From Aeromicrobium terrae (GTDB lineage: Bacteria > Actinomycetota > Actinomycetes > Propionibacteriales > Nocardioidaceae): a stretch of DNA of 64,000 nt. The notes below the pieces were generated by a model, which was not told the origin of the DNA, searched no databases, and saw nothing but the letters and a program-made list of their open reading frames with translations. The stretch is from contig NZ_VDUX01000004.1 in assembly GCF_008039565.1 (NCBI RefSeq), positions 310,001 through 374,000 of the forward strand, read 5' to 3'. This document shows positions 17,669 to 27,556 of the stretch, one piece after another. A program made the position numbers and the translations under genes. The first letter of the stretch is position 1. Each line of letters begins with the position of its first letter.

Positions 17669-19071
17669 AGCAGGAGAGGGCCGACGGTCGCGATGCCGTC
17701 CTGGATGGCGCGGACGCCGGTGTTGCCGAAGCCGATCACCAGCTGCGGCGGGTGTGGACCGGGCGCCGAGCGGTAGCGGCTCATCCCGTACAGACCGACC
17801 CGCCGCTCACGCGCGGCGTCGGCCACGGCCTGCTCGTCGGCGCCCTCGGGCAGGTGTGCGACGGCGTGGAAGCCGGCGGCGAGGCCAGTCAGTCGGACGC
17901 CCGGGGCGTGCTCCACGAGCGACGTCACGAGGGCGTCGCGACGCTTGGCGTACTCGGACCGCATCCGGCGCAGGTGCCGGTCGTAGCGGCCGGACTCCAT
18001 CAGGGCGACGAGCGCCAGCTGGTCGAGGGTTGGGGCGCCGCGGTCGGCCAGCTGCTTCGCGACCCCCACCGGCTCCACGAGCCACTCCGGCAGGATGGCC
18101 CAGCCGAGCCGGAGGGCCGGGACGAGCGACTTGCTCACCGTGCCGATCGAGACGACGTGCTCGGGCGCCAAGCCCTGCAGGGAGCCGACGGGCTCGCGGT
18201 CGTAGCGGAACTCCGCGTCGTAGTCGTCCTCGATGACGACCGCGTCGCGCTCGCGAGCCCAGGCGAGCAGCTCGTGGCGTCGCTCCGCGGCCAGCACCAC
18301 GCCGGTGGGCCACTGGTGCGCCGGAGTCACCACGACCACCCGGGCACCGCTGACGTCCAGGGCGGCGACGTCGATGCCCAGGTCGTCGACGGGGACGGCG
18401 ACACAGTCACCCAGGGCAGCCCGGGCCGCGGCGGTGACAGTGCCGATCGAGCCGGGGTCCTCGACGGCGACGACGGTGCGGCCCGTCTCGGCCAGGGCCC
18501 GCAGCACGATCGCAAGGCCTTGCTGGAAGCCCGCACCCACGACGATCCGCTCGGCCGTGGTGTCGACGGCGCGGACGCGTCGCACGTAGGCGGCAAGCAC
18601 CTCGCGGAGCCGGAGGTCGCCACGTGGGTCGCCGTAGTCGAACGCGGTGTTCGGGGCGGTGCGGCAGGCCTCGCGCACGGCCCAGGCCCAGTCGTCGCGC
18701 GGGGCGAGGCCGAGGTCGGGGACGCCGGAGGCGAAGTCGGCGATCAGTCGGGGCGCGGCAGGTGCCGGTGCCGGAGAGGGCTCGACGGTCTCGCGCGAGG
18801 CGATGTCGGCGACGCGCGTCGCAGATCCGGACCGGGAGGTCAGGTAGCCCTCGGCGACGAGCTGCTCGAAGCACTCCTGCACGACGCCGCGGGACACCCC
18901 GAGCTGGCCGGCCAGCGATCGCGAGCTCGGCAACCGCTCACCCGCGGCCAGCCGGCCGGAGCGCACGGCGTCGCGGAGCTGGGACTCGATCTGCACGCGC
19001 AGCGGCGTCGACGCCTCACGGTCGAGAGTGAGCAAGAGCTCCGGCGCCGAAGTGGACCACTCGATGGCCAT
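17665..19071 (-). CDS. MocR/PdxR-type regulator (GntR HTH fused to aminotransferase domain)
   Basis: The 468-residue protein has an N-terminal GntR HTH (residues 20-90; ERLPSSRSLAGQLGVSRGVVQ) fused to a fold-type I aminotransferase domain in which SIGTVSKSLVPALRLGW carries the PLP-binding Lys. Members use PLP as effector and often control vitamin B6 synthesis or a neighbouring transporter. It is divergent from the MFS gene at 19119 with 47 bases between starts, so that transporter is its likely target. No pdx genes are in the window. Confidence 0.9.
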   Translation of the reverse strand: MAIEWSTSAPELLLTLDREASTPLRVQIESQLRDAVRSGRLAAGERLPSSRSLAGQLGVSRGVVQECFEQLVAEGYLTSRSGSATRVADIASRETVEPSPAPAPAAPRLIADFASGVPDLGLAPRDDWAWAVREACRTAPNTAFDYGDPRGDLRLREVLAAYVRRVRAVDTTAERIVVGAGFQQGLAIVLRALAETGRTVVAVEDPGSIGTVTAAARAALGDCVAVPVDDLGIDVAALDVSGARVVVVTPAHQWPTGVVLAAERRHELLAWARERDAVVIEDDYDAEFRYDREPVGSLQGLAPEHVVSIGTVSKSLVPALRLGWAILPEWLVEPVGVAKQLADRGAPTLDQLALVALMESGRYDRHLRRMRSEYAKRRDALVTSLVEHAPGVRLTGLAAGFHAVAHLPEGADEQAVADAARERRVGLYGMSRYRSAPGPHPPQLVIGFGNTGVRAIQDGIATVGPLLL

Positions 19072-19118
19072 GAAACTGGACCTTAGCAGTGGGTCGCTTC
19101 GGCCATAGCGTCGTGGAC

Positions 19119-20300
19119 ATGACCTCCTTGTTCACCCGCCCGCTGCTCCTTCGACTCGTCTCGGTCGTGGCGGTGGCCATCGGCTTCTACCTCCCGCTCG
19201 CCGCCGTGCCGATGTTCGCCGACGAGTCGGGCACGACGGCCGCCGCCGGCCTCGCCAACGCGGCCCTCCTCCTCTCGACCGTCGCCGGCGAGCTCGCCAC
19301 GCCGCGGCTGGTCGCCCGCCTCGGCTACCGCTGGGCCCTGGTCGTCGGGCTCGTCCTGCTCGGCGTTCCGGCCCTCGTCCTGCTCACCCCGGCCGGCGCC
19401 TCGATCGCCGCGATTGTCGCGGTCAACGCCGTGCGCGGTCTCGGCTTCGCGGTCTCCGTCGTCGCCGGCGGCGCCCTCACTGCGGCGCTGATCCCCGCCG
19501 ACCGACGCGGCGAGGGCCTGGCGCTCGTCGGACTCGTCGGCGGCATCCCGTCGCTGCTCGCCCTCCCGTTCGGCACCTGGGCGGCCGGGCACTGGGGCTA
19601 CGAGGTCGTCTTCGTCCTGACGGCGGTCGTGCCGGTCCTCGCCATCGTCACCGTGCCCGGCCTGCCCGCCCGGCGGGCCACCGAGGGCGGCGCGCACGGC
19701 CTTGTCGCCGGGCTGCGCAACGGCTCGCTGATGCGGCCGGCCGCGATCTTCGCCGCCTCCGCGTCGGCGGCCGGCGTGGTCGTCACCTACCTCCCGCTGG
19801 CCGTCGCGTCGCACGCCGCGTGGGTCGCTCCCGTCGCCCTGCTTTTGCAGCCGGCGGCATCCACGGTCAGCCGCTGCGTCGCCGGCCGTCTCGGCGATCG
19901 TCGCGGTCAGGCCTGCCTGTTGGTGCCGGCGATGGCGATGTCGGTCGTCGGCATGACGGCCATGGCGGTCACGAGCTCGGGCGTCCTGGTGGTCGCCGGG
20001 TCACTGGTCTTCGGCACCGGGTTCGGCGTCCTGCAGAACGCGACGCTCGCCCTGATGTACGCCCGCGTCCCGGCCTCCGGGTACGCGACGGTCAGCGCCA
20101 TCTGGAACGGCGCCTACGACCTCGGCATGGGCGCGGGCGCGATCGTCGTCGGCGCCCTCGTCGCCTCGACTGGATTCAGCGCCGCCTTCCTCGTCGTCGC
20201 CGCGTGCATGCTCCCTGCGCTCGCGATGGCCCACCGAGAGGCTCGACCGAGCAAGCCGCGCGCCGGCGGCCTCGACCTCGTTCCCGCCGCGGCGGCCTAG
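19119..20300 (+). CDS. MFS transporter, 12-helix type
   Basis: This 393-residue protein has about 12 hydrophobic segments, a short cytoplasmic N-terminus and the ARLGYRWAL/RLGDRRGQ loops typical of MFS loops 2-3 and 8-9. The YNR-type sugar or drug substrate cannot be told from sequence. The ATG at 19119 is preceded by TAGCGT at seven bases, again suggesting a leaderless mRNA. It is divergent from the MocR-type regulator, and its end overlaps the LPXTG protein gene by four bases. Confidence 0.88.
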   Translation: MTSLFTRPLLLRLVSVVAVAIGFYLPLAAVPMFADESGTTAAAGLANAALLLSTVAGELATPRLVARLGYRWALVVGLVLLGVPALVLLTPAGASIAAIVAVNAVRGLGFAVSVVAGGALTAALIPADRRGEGLALVGLVGGIPSLLALPFGTWAAGHWGYEVVFVLTAVVPVLAIVTVPGLPARRATEGGAHGLVAGLRNGSLMRPAAIFAASASAAGVVVTYLPLAVASHAAWVAPVALLLQPAASTVSRCVAGRLGDRRGQACLLVPAMAMSVVGMTAMAVTSSGVLVVAGSLVFGTGFGVLQNATLALMYARVPASGYATVSAIWNGAYDLGMGAGAIVVGALVASTGFSAAFLVVAACMLPALAMAHREARPSKPRAGGLDLVPAAAA

Positions 20301-23300
20301 TCGCGGCGGGGCAGCCGCCACGGCTCGGTACTCGGGTTCGCGATGCGGACGGGAGTGCGGCGCCGGGCGAAGGCGACCATGGCCGCACCGAGCAGCAGGG
20401 CCAGCAGGCCGGCCGGGCCGCTCCAGCTCGCCGGCGTCGACGCCCCGGTGTCCGGAAGCACCGAGTCGTCGCCGCCGGACGAGCCGTCGTCCGAGCCGCC
20501 GGAGCCGCCCGAGCCACTCCCCCCGTCGTCGCCGCCCGGCGGGACCGCCGCCACGGCGAACGTGGTGCAGTCCTCTCCGTCGCTGGCGTTGCCGGCGGCG
20601 TCCGTCGCAGTGACGCAGACCTCGTGGTCGCCGACCGACAGCGAGGACGTGTCGATCACGGCGCTCAGCGTCCGGGTCGCAGCCAGCGGCGAGGCGAGCG
20701 CGGCCATCAGGCCCCGGTTGGCCGAGCCCATCGGCTCCCAGTCGCCACCGTCGAGCGAGTAGCCGACCGACGCCACGGACCGCGCGTCGTCGGCCGTCGC
20801 GGAGACGGTCGCGTCGTCACCCTGCGTGACCGGGTTCGGCGTGACCGTGAGGCTGGTGATCGTCGGCGCCGTCGTGTCCGGCGCGAGCACCGTGAAGGTC
20901 GTGCAGTCCTCGCCGTCGCTCGTGTTGGCCGCCGCGTCGACGCCGATCACGCACACCTGGTGTGTGCCGATGGCCAGCGCCGAGGTGCTGATCGTCGCGG
21001 TGACGCCCTCGGTACCGTCGCCGAAGGCACCGTCGGCGGCGTCCATGTCGACCGGGTTGTCGCTGTCGAGCACGTAGGTCGCGCCGGAGACCTCGCGGTC
21101 GTCCTGGACGGTCGCGGTCAGTGTCACGTCGTCGCCGACGGTCGGCTCATCAGGCGTCGCGATGACGTCCGCGACGGTCGGGTCGGTGGTGTCCGGCGGC
21201 GCCAGGATCGTGAACGTCTCACACGCCGTGCCGTCGCTCGTGCCACCGAGGACGTCGTGCACGGTGATGCACACCTCGTGGTCTCTCACGCCCAGGCCGG
21301 ACGTGCTCGCCTGGACGATCACGCCCTCCTCGGGGCTGTCGAAGGCGCCGTCCGAGGCCTGCATCGGCTGGGCCGTGCCACCGTCGATCGCGTAGGTCGC
21401 CGAGGCCAGTGGGGCGCCGAACGCACCTGCCAGGCCCGAGACCTGGATGTCGGTGCCCAGGATGACGGGGTTCGGGACCACGACGACGGCGGACGCGACC
21501 GGCGGGAGGTAGTTCGCCGGCAGCACCGTGAAGGTGATGCAGGTGTCGTCCGCAGCGTTCGACGTGCCGTTCGCGTTCGTGCCGACCACGCAGAGCTCAT
21601 GGTCGCCCGGGGCCATCGCAGTCGTGTCGAAGGTGCCGCTGATGTCCTCGGTGGCCTCGTCGAAGTCGCCGTCCGCGGCGCCCATGTCCGTCGGGTCGCT
21701 GCCGTCGATCGCAAACGTCGCCGCGTCGAGGGCCGAGCCACCCGAGCTGTCGGCCGTCGCGGTGACCGTCACGATGTTGCCGGCGGCGACCGGGTTGGGC
21801 GATGCCACCACGTCGGTGACCTCGACGCCCTCGGGGTCGGTGTTCTCGGCCTCGACCGTGATCGTCGTGCAGTCCTCGCCGTCACTGGCGTTGTCGGCGG
21901 AGTCGGACGCCGTGACGCAGAGCGTGTGCTCGCCCGGCTCGAGGTCCCTGGTCGACACCGTGGCCGTGACGTCCTCCTCGGCCCCGCCGAAGGAGCCGTC
22001 GGCGGCGTCCATCGGCTCGGGCGCCGCGCCGTCGAGCGAGTAGGTGGCCGAGGCCACGTCGCGGTCGTCGGAGACCGTCGCCGTCAGCGTCACGTCGTCA
22101 CCGACGGTCGGGTGGTCGGGCGTGGCCGCCACGTCGGACACCGTCGGGTCGGTCGTGTCCGGTGCGAGCTCCACCAGGAACGACGCACAGTCCTCGCCGT
22201 CGCTCGTGTTGTCCGAGGAGTCGGTGGCCGTCACGCAGACGGTGTGCGAGCCCTCGCTCAGCGACGACGTGGCGATCGTGCTGGTGACGTCCTCAGTGGT
22301 GCCGAGGTACTCGCCGTCGTCCGGCGTCATGGTGACCGGAGAACCTCCGTCGAGCCGGTACGTCGCCGCGGCCACGCCACCGTCGTCCGTGACGGTGGCG
22401 GAGAGGGTGACGTCGCTCCCGATCGTCACCGGGCTCGGCGACGCCGAGAGGTCCGAGACCGTCGGGTCGGAGCTGTCGGCCTCGGCCCTGTAGATCCAGA
22501 CGTAGTTGTCCTCGACGCCCGTCTGGGCTCCGGCGTCGTTGCTGACCCGGAAGTAGAAGTACTCGCCCCAGTCGTAGACGTCGGCCGGGTCGACGTCCGC
22601 CGTCACCTCCTCCGTGGACTCGTCGAACGCGCCGTCCACGGCGGTCAGCGTGCCGGACGAGCCGTGGAGCGACCAGGTGCCGCCGGTGATATTGGCGCCG
22701 TCAGTGCTCATGACCGTGGCGGTGAACTTCCCGGTGGCCGTCGCCGGCAGTGGGTCGGGCAGGACCTTGGCGTCCTGGACCACGAGGGCGCCGGTGCTCG
22801 GGTCGAGGATCTTGATCCACTCGCAGTCGTACCCGTAGCCCTCGTTGCCCTCGCCGTCGACGCCGTCGACGCAGACTGAGTACTCGCCCGGCGAGATCGA
22901 CGACGTGTCGATCGTGCCGGTCACCTCTTCGGTGTTCTCGTCGAAGGTGCCGTCGACGGCGTCCATCGCGACGTCGTCGTTCCCGTCGACGCTGAAGTGC
23001 GCAGCGTCCACGCCGCTCCGGTCCGCCAACGTCGCCGTGACGACGATCGGTGCGCCTTGGACGACCGTGTCCGGCACGAAGGTGATGTCGGAGACCTCCG
23101 GCGGGTCGGTGTCGGGCACGACGACGGTGAAGGTCACGCAGTCCTTGCCGTCGCTGGTGTTGCCGACGGCGTCGTAGCCGATGACACAGGCCGTGTGGGA
23201 ACCGTCGTCGAGGTTGCCGCTCCAAAAGCTCGTCTCGACGGGCTCGGACTCCTCGTTGAAGTCGCCGTCGGTGGCGTACATCTCCTCCGCGGGCTCGCCG

Positions 23301-24562
23301 TCGATGCTGTACCGCGCGCCGGCGACGTCGGCACCCGGCGTGTGCGCGACGGTGGCCGAGAGATCGACGTACTCACCTTGGGTGACCGTGGACTCCGACA
23401 CCTGCACGTTGGAGACGGTGACCGCGTTCGGGTCCGCGGCCTGGACGCTCAAGGTCTTGCAGCTGGTGCCGTCGCTGTCGTTGCCCGTCGTGTCGGTGGC
23501 GACGACGCAGAACTCGTGCGGGCCTGGAGTCAGCGATCCGGTGTCGACGTTCGCGGTGAGGGACTCGTACGGTTCGTCGAACGAGCCGTCCTCCGCGTTC
23601 ATCGCGACCTCGGGACCACCATCGATCGTGTAGTACGCGGACGCGACGCCGACGCTGTCGGCGGCATCGGCCGTCAGGACGACCGTGGGGCCGGGCACCA
23701 CGACGTCGCGGTCGAGCATCACGTTGCTCACGGTCGGCGGCTGAGTCTCGTCGACCTCGTAGGTGATCGTGACCGACGGCGTCGCATTCGCGGCCGCCAG
23801 GCTGGACGAGCCGCCGGCGGGCACCAGGTTGGACCCGCCGCCGCCGCCGGCACCACAGCCGCCGGTCTCGCTGGCGCCGCCACCGCCGCCGCCGTACAGG
23901 CCGCCACCACCGCCGCCGCCCCAGTACGTGCCGTAGCTGTTGCTGCCGCCGTCGCCGCCCTTGCCGAGCGCACCGGCCGGGGCGTTCGTGCCGCCGGCAC
24001 CGCCCGCGCTGGCCGTCCCCTTCTTGCCGCCGGTGCAGCCCAGCGCGGCGGAGCTGCTGCCGTCGGCACCCGCGTTGCCGCCCGGGGCGTCGAAGGCGCC
24101 GCCGCCACCGCCACCGGCGGCCACGAGCACCCGAGAGGTCAAGTTCGAGCTGCCGACGCGGACGTCGGACGCGCCGCCGCCGCGGGCAGCGCCGTTGCCA
24201 CCGCGGCCGCCGCCGTTGAAGCTGGCGTTACCGCTGCCCGAGTCACCGTTGCCGCCCACCCAGACCGAGACGTAGTCGCCGGGGTTCACCGCCACCGTGC
24301 CAGTGACCGTGGCCGCCCGCCCCGGACTGGCTGAGGTGTTCGAGTCCCCGTGGCCGCCGGTCGCGACCACCTGGAGGCTGGTCACGCCCAACGGGACGGT
24401 GAAGTGCTGCTCGCCTCCGGTCAGCGAGAAGCTCAGGTTGATCGTGGCCGAGCTGGCCGGCGCGGCCGTGGCGACGAGCAGCGCGGCCGGCAGAGCGACC
24501 GTGGCCGATGCGGCCGTGACGAGATGAAGTCCGCGGCGCAAGCGCCCCCCGAGCATCGGCAT
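20297..24562 (-). CDS. large LPXTG-anchored surface protein with Gly-rich head and ten Ig-like repeats
   Basis: The 1421-residue protein has a signal peptide (residues 1-39, ending APASSA), a Gly-rich domain (about 40-265, with several runs of 6-8 glycines) and then ten tandem repeats of roughly 95-110 residues to about 1350. Repeats have cores such as PTVGDDVTLTATV, ATYSLDG, MDAADGSF and CVTASDSADNASDGEDC, each normally with one Cys pair. The C-terminus is a classical sortase signal: LPDTG at 1369-1373, a hydrophobic stretch and ARRR. The ATG at 24562 has GGGGGA just upstream; an open frame extends to 24607. No sortase gene is nearby. Probably an adhesin or stalk; function unknown. Confidence 0.85.
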   Translation of the reverse strand: MPMLGGRLRRGLHLVTAASATVALPAALLVATAAPASSATINLSFSLTGGEQHFTVPLGVTSLQVVATGGHGDSNTSASPGRAATVTGTVAVNPGDYVSVWVGGNGDSGSGNASFNGGGRGGNGAARGGGASDVRVGSSNLTSRVLVAAGGGGGGAFDAPGGNAGADGSSSAALGCTGGKKGTASAGGAGGTNAPAGALGKGGDGGSNSYGTYWGGGGGGGLYGGGGGGASETGGCGAGGGGGSNLVPAGGSSSLAAANATPSVTITYEVDETQPPTVSNVMLDRDVVVPGPTVVLTADAADSVGVASAYYTIDGGPEVAMNAEDGSFDEPYESLTANVDTGSLTPGPHEFCVVATDTTGNDSDGTSCKTLSVQAADPNAVTVSNVQVSESTVTQGEYVDLSATVAHTPGADVAGARYSIDGEPAEEMYATDGDFNEESEPVETSFWSGNLDDGSHTACVIGYDAVGNTSDGKDCVTFTVVVPDTDPPEVSDITFVPDTVVQGAPIVVTATLADRSGVDAAHFSVDGNDDVAMDAVDGTFDENTEEVTGTIDTSSISPGEYSVCVDGVDGEGNEGYGYDCEWIKILDPSTGALVVQDAKVLPDPLPATATGKFTATVMSTDGANITGGTWSLHGSSGTLTAVDGAFDESTEEVTADVDPADVYDWGEYFYFRVSNDAGAQTGVEDNYVWIYRAEADSSDPTVSDLSASPSPVTIGSDVTLSATVTDDGGVAAATYRLDGGSPVTMTPDDGEYLGTTEDVTSTIATSSLSEGSHTVCVTATDSSDNTSDGEDCASFLVELAPDTTDPTVSDVAATPDHPTVGDDVTLTATVSDDRDVASATYSLDGAAPEPMDAADGSFGGAEEDVTATVSTRDLEPGEHTLCVTASDSADNASDGEDCTTITVEAENTDPEGVEVTDVVASPNPVAAGNIVTVTATADSSGGSALDAATFAIDGSDPTDMGAADGDFDEATEDISGTFDTTAMAPGDHELCVVGTNANGTSNAADDTCITFTVLPANYLPPVASAVVVVPNPVILGTDIQVSGLAGAFGAPLASATYAIDGGTAQPMQASDGAFDSPEEGVIVQASTSGLGVRDHEVCITVHDVLGGTSDGTACETFTILAPPDTTDPTVADVIATPDEPTVGDDVTLTATVQDDREVSGATYVLDSDNPVDMDAADGAFGDGTEGVTATISTSALAIGTHQVCVIGVDAAANTSDGEDCTTFTVLAPDTTAPTITSLTVTPNPVTQGDDATVSATADDARSVASVGYSLDGGDWEPMGSANRGLMAALASPLAATRTLSAVIDTSSLSVGDHEVCVTATDAAGNASDGEDCTTFAVAAVPPGGDDGGSGSGGSGGSDDGSSGGDDSVLPDTGASTPASWSGPAGLLALLLGAAMVAFARRRTPVRIANPSTEPWRLPRRD

Positions 24563-24657
24563 GTGTCCCCCAACAGAGTCCGAGTTGGTTGATGTTGGCA
24601 CATACATATGCCTTCTGTCAGCGGAATCGGAGGATTCGTCCGGGTAACCACTGGGGT

Positions 24658-25578
24658 CTAGGAGTTCGCGAGAGCCTTCCAGTCCTCGAGGCGCTGGGCG
24701 ATCAGGGTCGCGCGGGCGTCGGCGTCGCGGCCGTCGAGGACGGCCAGGTCGGCGGCGTCGGCGCGCAGGTAGACGCCGGAGGTCCGGGCGTTGAGGGTGA
24801 GGTCGGCATCCGACCGGGTGATCCAGTGGCCGGTGGCGCGGTCCTCGGTCTCGCAGGTGATCTGGCCCGTGCCGTGCAGCTGCGGGGCGTTCGGGTCGCG
24901 GGGTCGCTCACCCTTCCAGGCGTAGAAGATCCCGGCGGGATCCTTCGTCTCCTTCGCGGCCTCGCTCCAGTAGCGGGCGGACAGGGTGCCGTCCTCCTGC
25001 CAGGAGCGGCCGTTCACCTCGAGCATCCGGTCGCGGTCGCGCGAGATGCGCAGCAGGCTCACCGCCGACGGCTCCAACGCGCTCCGCTCCGTGGTGGAGA
25101 ACTGCCACCAGAGACCCTCGATGCGCGACAGGACGCCGAGGTCCTCGATCGCCTTGCGCAGCTTCTGGTTCATGGCCGCGACCTCGTCCGCGTCGCTCGC
25201 GTCGCCGTACCGCACGCAGGTCAGGCCGAGCAGGTCCGTGGGCAGCTTGGCGCCCTCGGCGTGCAGGATGAACGTCCGGTCCATGCCGAGCACGCCGCCG
25301 AACAGGCCGGCCTCGAAGACGACGTTGTCTCGCGGCGACGCCTGGCCGGCGTCCGGCGCCGCGCTCTCCACGCTGGTCCAGTCGTCCCGGGCGAAGATGA
25401 ACGCGGCGAAGTCGACCTCATGGGTCAGCTCGACCAGGCGACCGAGCGTCGTGCTGCCCGGGTTGAACGTCACCGTCCACGGCTCGACGTCCGCGACGTC
25501 CTCCAGCCCGACCGTCAGCCCGTCGAGCAGCGCGGCCTGCTTGCCGGAGGACCCGAGGAAGATGCGTGGCTTCGCCAT
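24658..25578 (-). CDS. TIR-like (CAP12/Pycsar-effector TIR, PF10137-type) nucleotide-binding protein
   Basis: The N-terminal 150 residues match TIR-like domains of bacterial immune effectors: KPRIFLGSSGKQ at the start, DFAAFIFARDD in the middle and SPRDNVVFEAGLFGGVLG, with Glu89 at the conserved catalytic position of NAD-cleaving relatives. The C-terminal half (about 155-306) is Trp-rich and mostly beta (LWWQFST, YWSEAAKE, IFYAWKGERP) and is not assigned; it could be a ligand sensor. No cyclase or CBASS/Pycsar partner is adjacent. The gene lies 20 bases behind hsaF on the same strand, so it may be read from the hsaEGF promoter. NADase activity is inferred from family. Confidence 0.78.
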   Translation of the reverse strand: MAKPRIFLGSSGKQAALLDGLTVGLEDVADVEPWTVTFNPGSTTLGRLVELTHEVDFAAFIFARDDWTSVESAAPDAGQASPRDNVVFEAGLFGGVLGMDRTFILHAEGAKLPTDLLGLTCVRYGDASDADEVAAMNQKLRKAIEDLGVLSRIEGLWWQFSTTERSALEPSAVSLLRISRDRDRMLEVNGRSWQEDGTLSARYWSEAAKETKDPAGIFYAWKGERPRDPNAPQLHGTGQITCETEDRATGHWITRSDADLTLNARTSGVYLRADAADLAVLDGRDADARATLIAQRLEDWKALANS

Positions 25579-25598
25579 CGGCGCAGCCTACTGAAACC

Positions 25599-26660
25599 TC
25601 AGGACTGCGCGGCCTTCAGACCGAGGGCGATCTCGACGAGCTGGTCCTCCTGGCCGCCGATCAGCTTGCGCCGGCCCGCCTCGAGCAGGATCTCCGCGGC
25701 GGAGACGCCGTAGCGCTCGGCGGCGTTGTCGGCGTGACGGAGGAACGACGAGTAGACGCCGGCATAGCCGATCATCAGCGCGTTCCGGCTGAGCGTGCAC
25801 TCCTCCGGCATGGCCGGACGGACGACGTCCTCGGCCGCGTCGACGACCTGCATGAAGTCGACGCCGGTCTTCCAGCCGAGCTTGTCGGCGACGCCGATGA
25901 ACGCCTCGAGCGGGGTGTTGCCGGCGCCGGCGCCGAAGCGGCGGACCGAGCCGTCGATCTGCGTCGCGCCCGCGCGGGCGGCGATGACCGTGTTGGCGAC
26001 GCCGAGCCCGAGGTTCTCGTGGCCGTGGAAGCCGACGGTGGCGTCCTTGCCGATCTCGGCCACGAGCGCGGACACGCGGTCGGAGACGTCCTCCATGATC
26101 AGCGCGCCGGCGGAGTCGACGACGTAGACGCACTGGCAGCCGGCGTCGACCATGATGCGCGCCTCCTTGGCGAGGCGCTCCGGCGGCTGGGTGTGGCTCA
26201 TCATCAGGAAGCCGACGGTCTCCAGGCCCAGCTCGCGGGCGAGACCGAAGTGCTGCTGCGACGTGTCGGCCTCGGTGCAGTGCGTGGCGACGCGGCAGAT
26301 CTTGCCGCCGTTGTCCTGGGCGGCGCGGATGTCGTCCTTGGTGCCGACGCCGGGGAGCATGAGGAACGCGATCTTGGCGTTCTTCGCCGTCTCGGCGGCG
26401 AGCTTGATCAGGTCCTGCTCCGGCGTCGCGGAGAACCCGTAGTTGAACGACGAGCCGCCGAGGCCGTCGCCGTGCGTGACCTCGATGACCGGCATGCCGG
26501 CGGCGTCGAGGGCGCCGACGATGTCACGCACCTCCTGCTCGACGAACTGGTGCCGCTTGTGGTGCGAGCCGTCGCGCAGGCAGGTGTCGGTGAGGCGGAG
26601 GTCGAGGGCGCTGTCCGGGTCGGTGTCGGTCCAGCGGCGGGCGAGGTCGTTGACGGTCAC
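25599..26660 (-). CDS. hsaF: 4-hydroxy-2-oxovalerate (2-oxohexanoate) aldolase
   Basis: The 353-residue class II aldolase splits 4-hydroxy-2-oxohexanoate into pyruvate and propanal. It has the HMGL-like barrel with [12 protein letters not shown] (catalytic Arg and metal Asp) and GFHGHENLG (metal His pair), as in BphI, DmpG and HsaF. The aldehyde is channelled to HsaG, with which it forms a complex. Its start overlaps the hsaG stop by four bases. It is the third gene of hsaE-G-F, in the M. tuberculosis Rv3536c-Rv3534c order. Confidence 0.95.
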   Translation of the reverse strand: MTVNDLARRWTDTDPDSALDLRLTDTCLRDGSHHKRHQFVEQEVRDIVGALDAAGMPVIEVTHGDGLGGSSFNYGFSATPEQDLIKLAAETAKNAKIAFLMLPGVGTKDDIRAAQDNGGKICRVATHCTEADTSQQHFGLARELGLETVGFLMMSHTQPPERLAKEARIMVDAGCQCVYVVDSAGALIMEDVSDRVSALVAEIGKDATVGFHGHENLGLGVANTVIAARAGATQIDGSVRRFGAGAGNTPLEAFIGVADKLGWKTGVDFMQVVDAAEDVVRPAMPEECTLSRNALMIGYAGVYSSFLRHADNAAERYGVSAAEILLEAGRRKLIGGQEDQLVEIALGLKAAQS

Positions 26661-27553
26661 TTGAGCATCCCTCTCGCGATGTTCTCGCCGACCTGCGTGG
26701 CGGCGGCGGTCATGATGTCGAGGTTGCCGGCGAACGGCGGCAAATAGTCGCCGGCGCCCTCCACCTCGATGAAGGTGCTGACCTTCGTGCGGCCCTGCGT
26801 GGCAGCCGAGGCGTCGTCGAACTGCGGGTCCTGCAGCAGCCGGTAGCCGGGCACGTACTTCTGCACGTCCGCGACCATGCTGACGATCGACTCGGCGATG
26901 GCGTCGCGGTCGGCGTCGGCGTCGACGGCGCAGAAGATGGTGTCGCGCATGATCATCGGCGGGTCGGCCGGGTTGAGGATGATGATCGCCTTGCCGCGCT
27001 CGGCGCCGCCGATGGTCTCCACGCCCTTGCTGGTGGTGCGCGTGAACTCGTCGATGTTGGCGCGGGTGCCGGGACCGGCCGACGCGCTGGAGACCGACGC
27101 GACGATCTCGGCGTACGGCACGGGCGTCACGCGCGAGACGGCGTAGACCATCGGGATGGTGGCCTGGCCGCCGCAGGTGATCATGTTGACGTTCTCGGCG
27201 TCGAGGTGCTCCTCGCCGTTGACCGGCGGGATGACGGCCGGGCCGACGGCGGCGGGCGTGAGGTCGATGGCGCGGATGCCGGCCTCGGCGTAGCGCGGCG
27301 CGTACTCACGGTGCACGTACGCGGACGTCGCCTCGAAGATCAGGTCAGGCAGCTCGTCCTGCTTGAGCAGCCAGTCGACGCCCTCGTGGGTGGACGTCAG
27401 ACCCTTGTCGGCGGCGAGCTTCAGGCCCTCCGACGCCGGGTCGACGCCGACCATCCAGCGCGGCTCCACGACGTCGCTGCGGAGCAGCTTGTAGAGCAGG
27501 TCGGTGCCGATGTTGCCCGGCCCGACGATGGCTGCGGTGACCTTGTCACTCAT
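26657..27553 (-). CDS. hsaG: acylating acetaldehyde/propanal dehydrogenase
   Basis: The 298-residue enzyme oxidises the aldehyde from HsaF to propionyl-CoA or acetyl-CoA with NAD and CoA. It has the N-terminal Rossmann start [20 protein letters not shown] and the catalytic Cys127 in [11 protein letters not shown], as in BphJ/DmpF/HsaG. Length matches the family. It is three bases downstream of hsaE and overlaps hsaF by four, consistent with the stoichiometric HsaF-HsaG complex. Confidence 0.95.
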   Translation of the reverse strand: MSDKVTAAIVGPGNIGTDLLYKLLRSDVVEPRWMVGVDPASEGLKLAADKGLTSTHEGVDWLLKQDELPDLIFEATSAYVHREYAPRYAEAGIRAIDLTPAAVGPAVIPPVNGEEHLDAENVNMITCGGQATIPMVYAVSRVTPVPYAEIVASVSSASAGPGTRANIDEFTRTTSKGVETIGGAERGKAIIILNPADPPMIMRDTIFCAVDADADRDAIAESIVSMVADVQKYVPGYRLLQDPQFDDASAATQGRTKVSTFIEVEGAGDYLPPFAGNLDIMTAAATQVGENIARGMLK

Positions 27554-27556
27554 CGT

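Noticed and set aside
19820-22879. 1019-codon plus-strand open frame over the LPXTG protein and MFS gene
   Set aside because: Composition is Arg/Gly/Val-rich as expected for a shadow of high-GC coding DNA. The minus-strand protein has a signal peptide, repeats and sortase signal.
20297-24562. Could the repeated blocks be a tandem DNA repeat or CRISPR-like array?
   Set aside because: Repetition is at protein level with diverged DNA, units are about 300 bases and there are no spacers.
24658-25578. Complete CBASS or Pycsar defence system
   Set aside because: Only the TIR-like effector type is present. No nucleotide cyclase, HORMA/TRIP13, E1/E2 or other effector gene is adjacent.
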